Source of the DNA: Gammaproteobacteria bacterium | GTDB lineage: Bacteria; Pseudomonadota; Gammaproteobacteria; Chromatiales; Chromatiaceae | Direction: 5' to 3' | DNA length: 7,932 nt | Assembly: GCA_006227775.1 (NCBI GenBank) | Contig: SBFV01000417.1 | Coordinates: 1-7,932 of the forward strand | Shown here: in pieces, positions 6,921 through 7,932 of the stretch | Layout of the letters: each line of letters begins with the position of its first letter | Numbering within the stretch: the first letter of the stretch is position 1 | The notes under the pieces: generated by a model | What the model was told of the DNA's origin: nothing | The model's input: only the letters and a program-made list of their open reading frames with translations | Database searches by the model: none | Made by a program: the position numbers and the translations under genes

Positions 6921-6993
6921 GGGACGTGGGGCGTCTGCCGGGGGACGCCGTAAATACGTCCCTGTAGGCTTGCCGCCAGACGCCCCCCGTCCC
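6921..6993. repeat. REP-like intergenic hairpin repeat
   Basis: Two 21-base arms (6921-6941 and 6973-6993) pair at 19 of 21 positions; mismatches are at 6927/6987 and 6938/6976. Directly inside them a second perfect 6-bp stem (GGGACG 6942-6947, CGTCCC 6957-6962) closes a 9-base loop. Only a 10-base bulge (6963-6972) separates the two stems on one side, giving a near-continuous stem of 27 positions. The plus strand reads CGTAAATACGTCCCTGTAGG within it, which I recall as the core of dispersed intergenic repeats in several gammaproteobacteria; that is memory, not a search. Neither side has a T run, so it is not a standard terminator. It lies between the CYTH gene stop (7082) and the solute-binding protein start (6908). 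Confidence 0.75.
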
Positions 6994-7081
6994 TCCCTCG
7001 ATCGGCCGAATGCCAAGCAGCCCGGTGTCTATCTTGGTTGGCGTAGGCCCCCGGCGATACGTCAGTCGTCACCCCGATCCG

Positions 7082-7549
7082 TCACCACTGGCGATAGGGC
7101 TTCTTGGCGAGATTGACGTTGAAATAGCGCTGATCGTCGGAGACCTCCTGGCCGGCCCAGTCGGGAAGGACGAAGTCCTCATCGTGCTCGGTCAGTTCGA
7201 TCTCAGCCATCACCAGGCCCGCGTTCTCGCCGGCGAAGACGTCCAGTTCCCAGACATGGTTGCCGATGGGGATGTGGTGACGCACCTTGTCGATGGGGGG
7301 CATGATCGCCAGTTCCCGCAGCATCTCCTGGGCCTCGGCTTGCGGAATGGGAAACTCGAATTCATGACGGCCGATGCCTTGGGAGGCCCCCTTGATGGTC
7401 AGAAAGCCCTGGTCGCCCTTGATGCGCACCCGCACCGTGACCTCCGGGGTGTGGGCGATGTAGCCCTGCATGATGTGGGTGGAGGATTGCACCTGGTCGC
7501 GCCAGGTCTCGCCGACGACGAGGAATTTACGTTCGATTTCGAGGGCCAT
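7082..7549 (-). CDS. CYTH-domain protein, single-domain triphosphate tunnel metalloenzyme
   Basis: Small cytosolic protein of the CYTH superfamily, whose members bind triphosphate groups inside an eight-strand tunnel with divalent metals. Closely similar single-domain bacterial proteins, such as the Nitrosomonas europaea one, hydrolyse inorganic tripolyphosphate. The signature EXEXK is present at E4, E6 and K8 (LEIERKFLV). Inward-facing charged residues follow in family order: R40/R42, K53, E63/E65, K88/R90, E101/D103 (ELDVFAG) and E116/E118 (AEIEL). The C-terminal VSDDQRYFNVNLA (136-148) is also typical. At 155 residues it is full length and lacks the CHAD domain of the longer polyphosphate-linked relatives. 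The ATG at 7549 has AGGAG about 12 bases upstream, a slightly long spacing. Class IV adenylate cyclase activity is a less likely alternative within the superfamily. Family is certain, substrate inferred. Confidence 0.92.
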   Translation of the reverse strand: MALEIERKFLVVGETWRDQVQSSTHIMQGYIAHTPEVTVRVRIKGDQGFLTIKGASQGIGRHEFEFPIPQAEAQEMLRELAIMPPIDKVRHHIPIGNHVWELDVFAGENAGLVMAEIELTEHDEDFVLPDWAGQEVSDDQRYFNVNLAKKPYRQW

Positions 7550-7685
7550 GGGGTTGATTCACTCCTGAAGTGGAAAGCTGGGCGGGATTCTAACCCCATT
7601 GCGCCCTCGGTTTGGCTTTACCGGCGGTCAGCGCGCCATTCGCAGTGTGAATCACTGGCACGGTTCCGGGTCGGGTGGCACCGGC

Positions 7686-7932
7686 TCAGTCCCGCTCGAA
7701 CAGGGCCATGGACTCGACGTGGGTGGTATGGGGGAACATATCCATGGCCCCCGCCGCCCGTAGACGATAACCCAGGCCCTTGACCAGCCGTTCGGCGTCC
7801 CGGGCCAGGGTGGCGGGGAAGCAGGAGACGTAGAGCAGCCGTTGCACGCCCAGGGTCGGAAGCACAGCCAGCACTTGCAGGGCGCCGGCCCGGGGCGGGT
7901 CCAGCAGGGCCTGGTGGAAATGGTCCTGGGTC
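7686..7932 (-). CDS. rlmD: 23S rRNA (uracil-1939-C5)-methyltransferase RlmD, C-terminal 81 residues
   Basis: Only the C-terminal end lies in the window; the gene continues past the right edge. The frame reads from the edge to a TGA at 7686-7688. It carries three landmarks of SAM-dependent RNA m5U methyltransferases of the RumA/TrmA family: LLDPPRAGA, LYVSCFPATLARD containing the nucleophilic cysteine, and AMDMFPHTTHVESMALFERD containing the general-base glutamate (VES). The HVES ending and the TLARD sequence favour RlmD, which makes m5U1939 in 23S rRNA, over TrmA (tRNA m5U54) or RlmC. The residue after the catalytic Cys is Phe, where Asn is usual in the E. coli enzyme. The 136-base gap to the CYTH gene contains no clear terminator. 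Confidence 0.88.
   Translation of the reverse strand, partial: TQDHFHQALLDPPRAGALQVLAVLPTLGVQRLLYVSCFPATLARDAERLVKGLGYRLRAAGAMDMFPHTTHVESMALFERD

Noticed and set aside
6909..7016. N-terminal extension of the solute-binding protein to a TTG at 7016
   Set aside because: It would translate straight through the hairpin repeat and place about 50 Arg/Gly-rich residues before a normal signal peptide.
7587..7592. TAGAAT as a -10 box for the CYTH gene
   Set aside because: Good -10 match and position, but no acceptable -35 hexamer at 16-18 bases; not enough for a promoter call.

Overview
The window is compact, GC-rich proteobacterial chromosome with every supported gene on the minus strand, so transcription runs right to left. 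Sampled 60-base lines are about 68-73% G+C inside the core genes. PtsP (EI-Ntr), an RppH directly upstream of it, the short-type dCTP deaminase with its MSIKSD-like N-terminus, RlmD and an intergenic CGTCCCTGTAGGC repeat together point to a gammaproteobacterium. A Chromatiales-like (purple sulfur or sulfur-oxidising) relative is plausible, but the genus cannot be fixed from the sequence.

Layout in transcription order. 7932-7686: 3' end of rlmD (23S rRNA m5U methyltransferase). 7549-7082: a single-domain CYTH/triphosphate-tunnel protein. 7081-6909: a non-coding gap holding a long imperfect hairpin (6921-6993) that resembles dispersed REP-like intergenic repeats. 6908-5322: a Sec-exported family 5 (peptide/nickel type) solute-binding protein with no transporter partners in view. 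5196-4621: rppH, then ptsP (4544-2280), an arrangement also found in E. coli. 2126-1557: dcd, dCTP deaminase. Next come a clear -10 box, a degenerate tRNA-like element (1509-1430), an intact tRNA-Lys(UUU) (1424-1349) and a strong intrinsic terminator (1341-1303). 1226-1: a Tat-exported metallo-beta-lactamase-fold hydrolase that runs off the left edge.

How the pieces fit. Most of the window is housekeeping: rRNA and tRNA function, mRNA 5'-end processing (RppH), the nitrogen-related phosphotransfer entry enzyme (PtsP) and dUTP supply for dTMP synthesis (Dcd). rppH and ptsP probably share a transcript; I see no terminator between ptsP and dcd. The left end differs: the hydrolase gene is clearly less GC-rich (about 55-58% in sampled lines) and begins just past the tRNA-Lys 3' end, a common insertion site for acquired DNA. 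No integrase, transposase or attachment repeat is visible.

There is no stretch over 300 bases without a gene. The gaps at 2127-2279, 5197-5321 and 7550-7685 contain nothing I can support beyond ribosome-binding sequences and weak promoter-like strings. I found no CRISPR array, insertion sequence or obvious new multigene system. The least ordinary elements are the tRNA-like leader ahead of tRNA-Lys, the intergenic hairpin repeat and the exported hydrolase.
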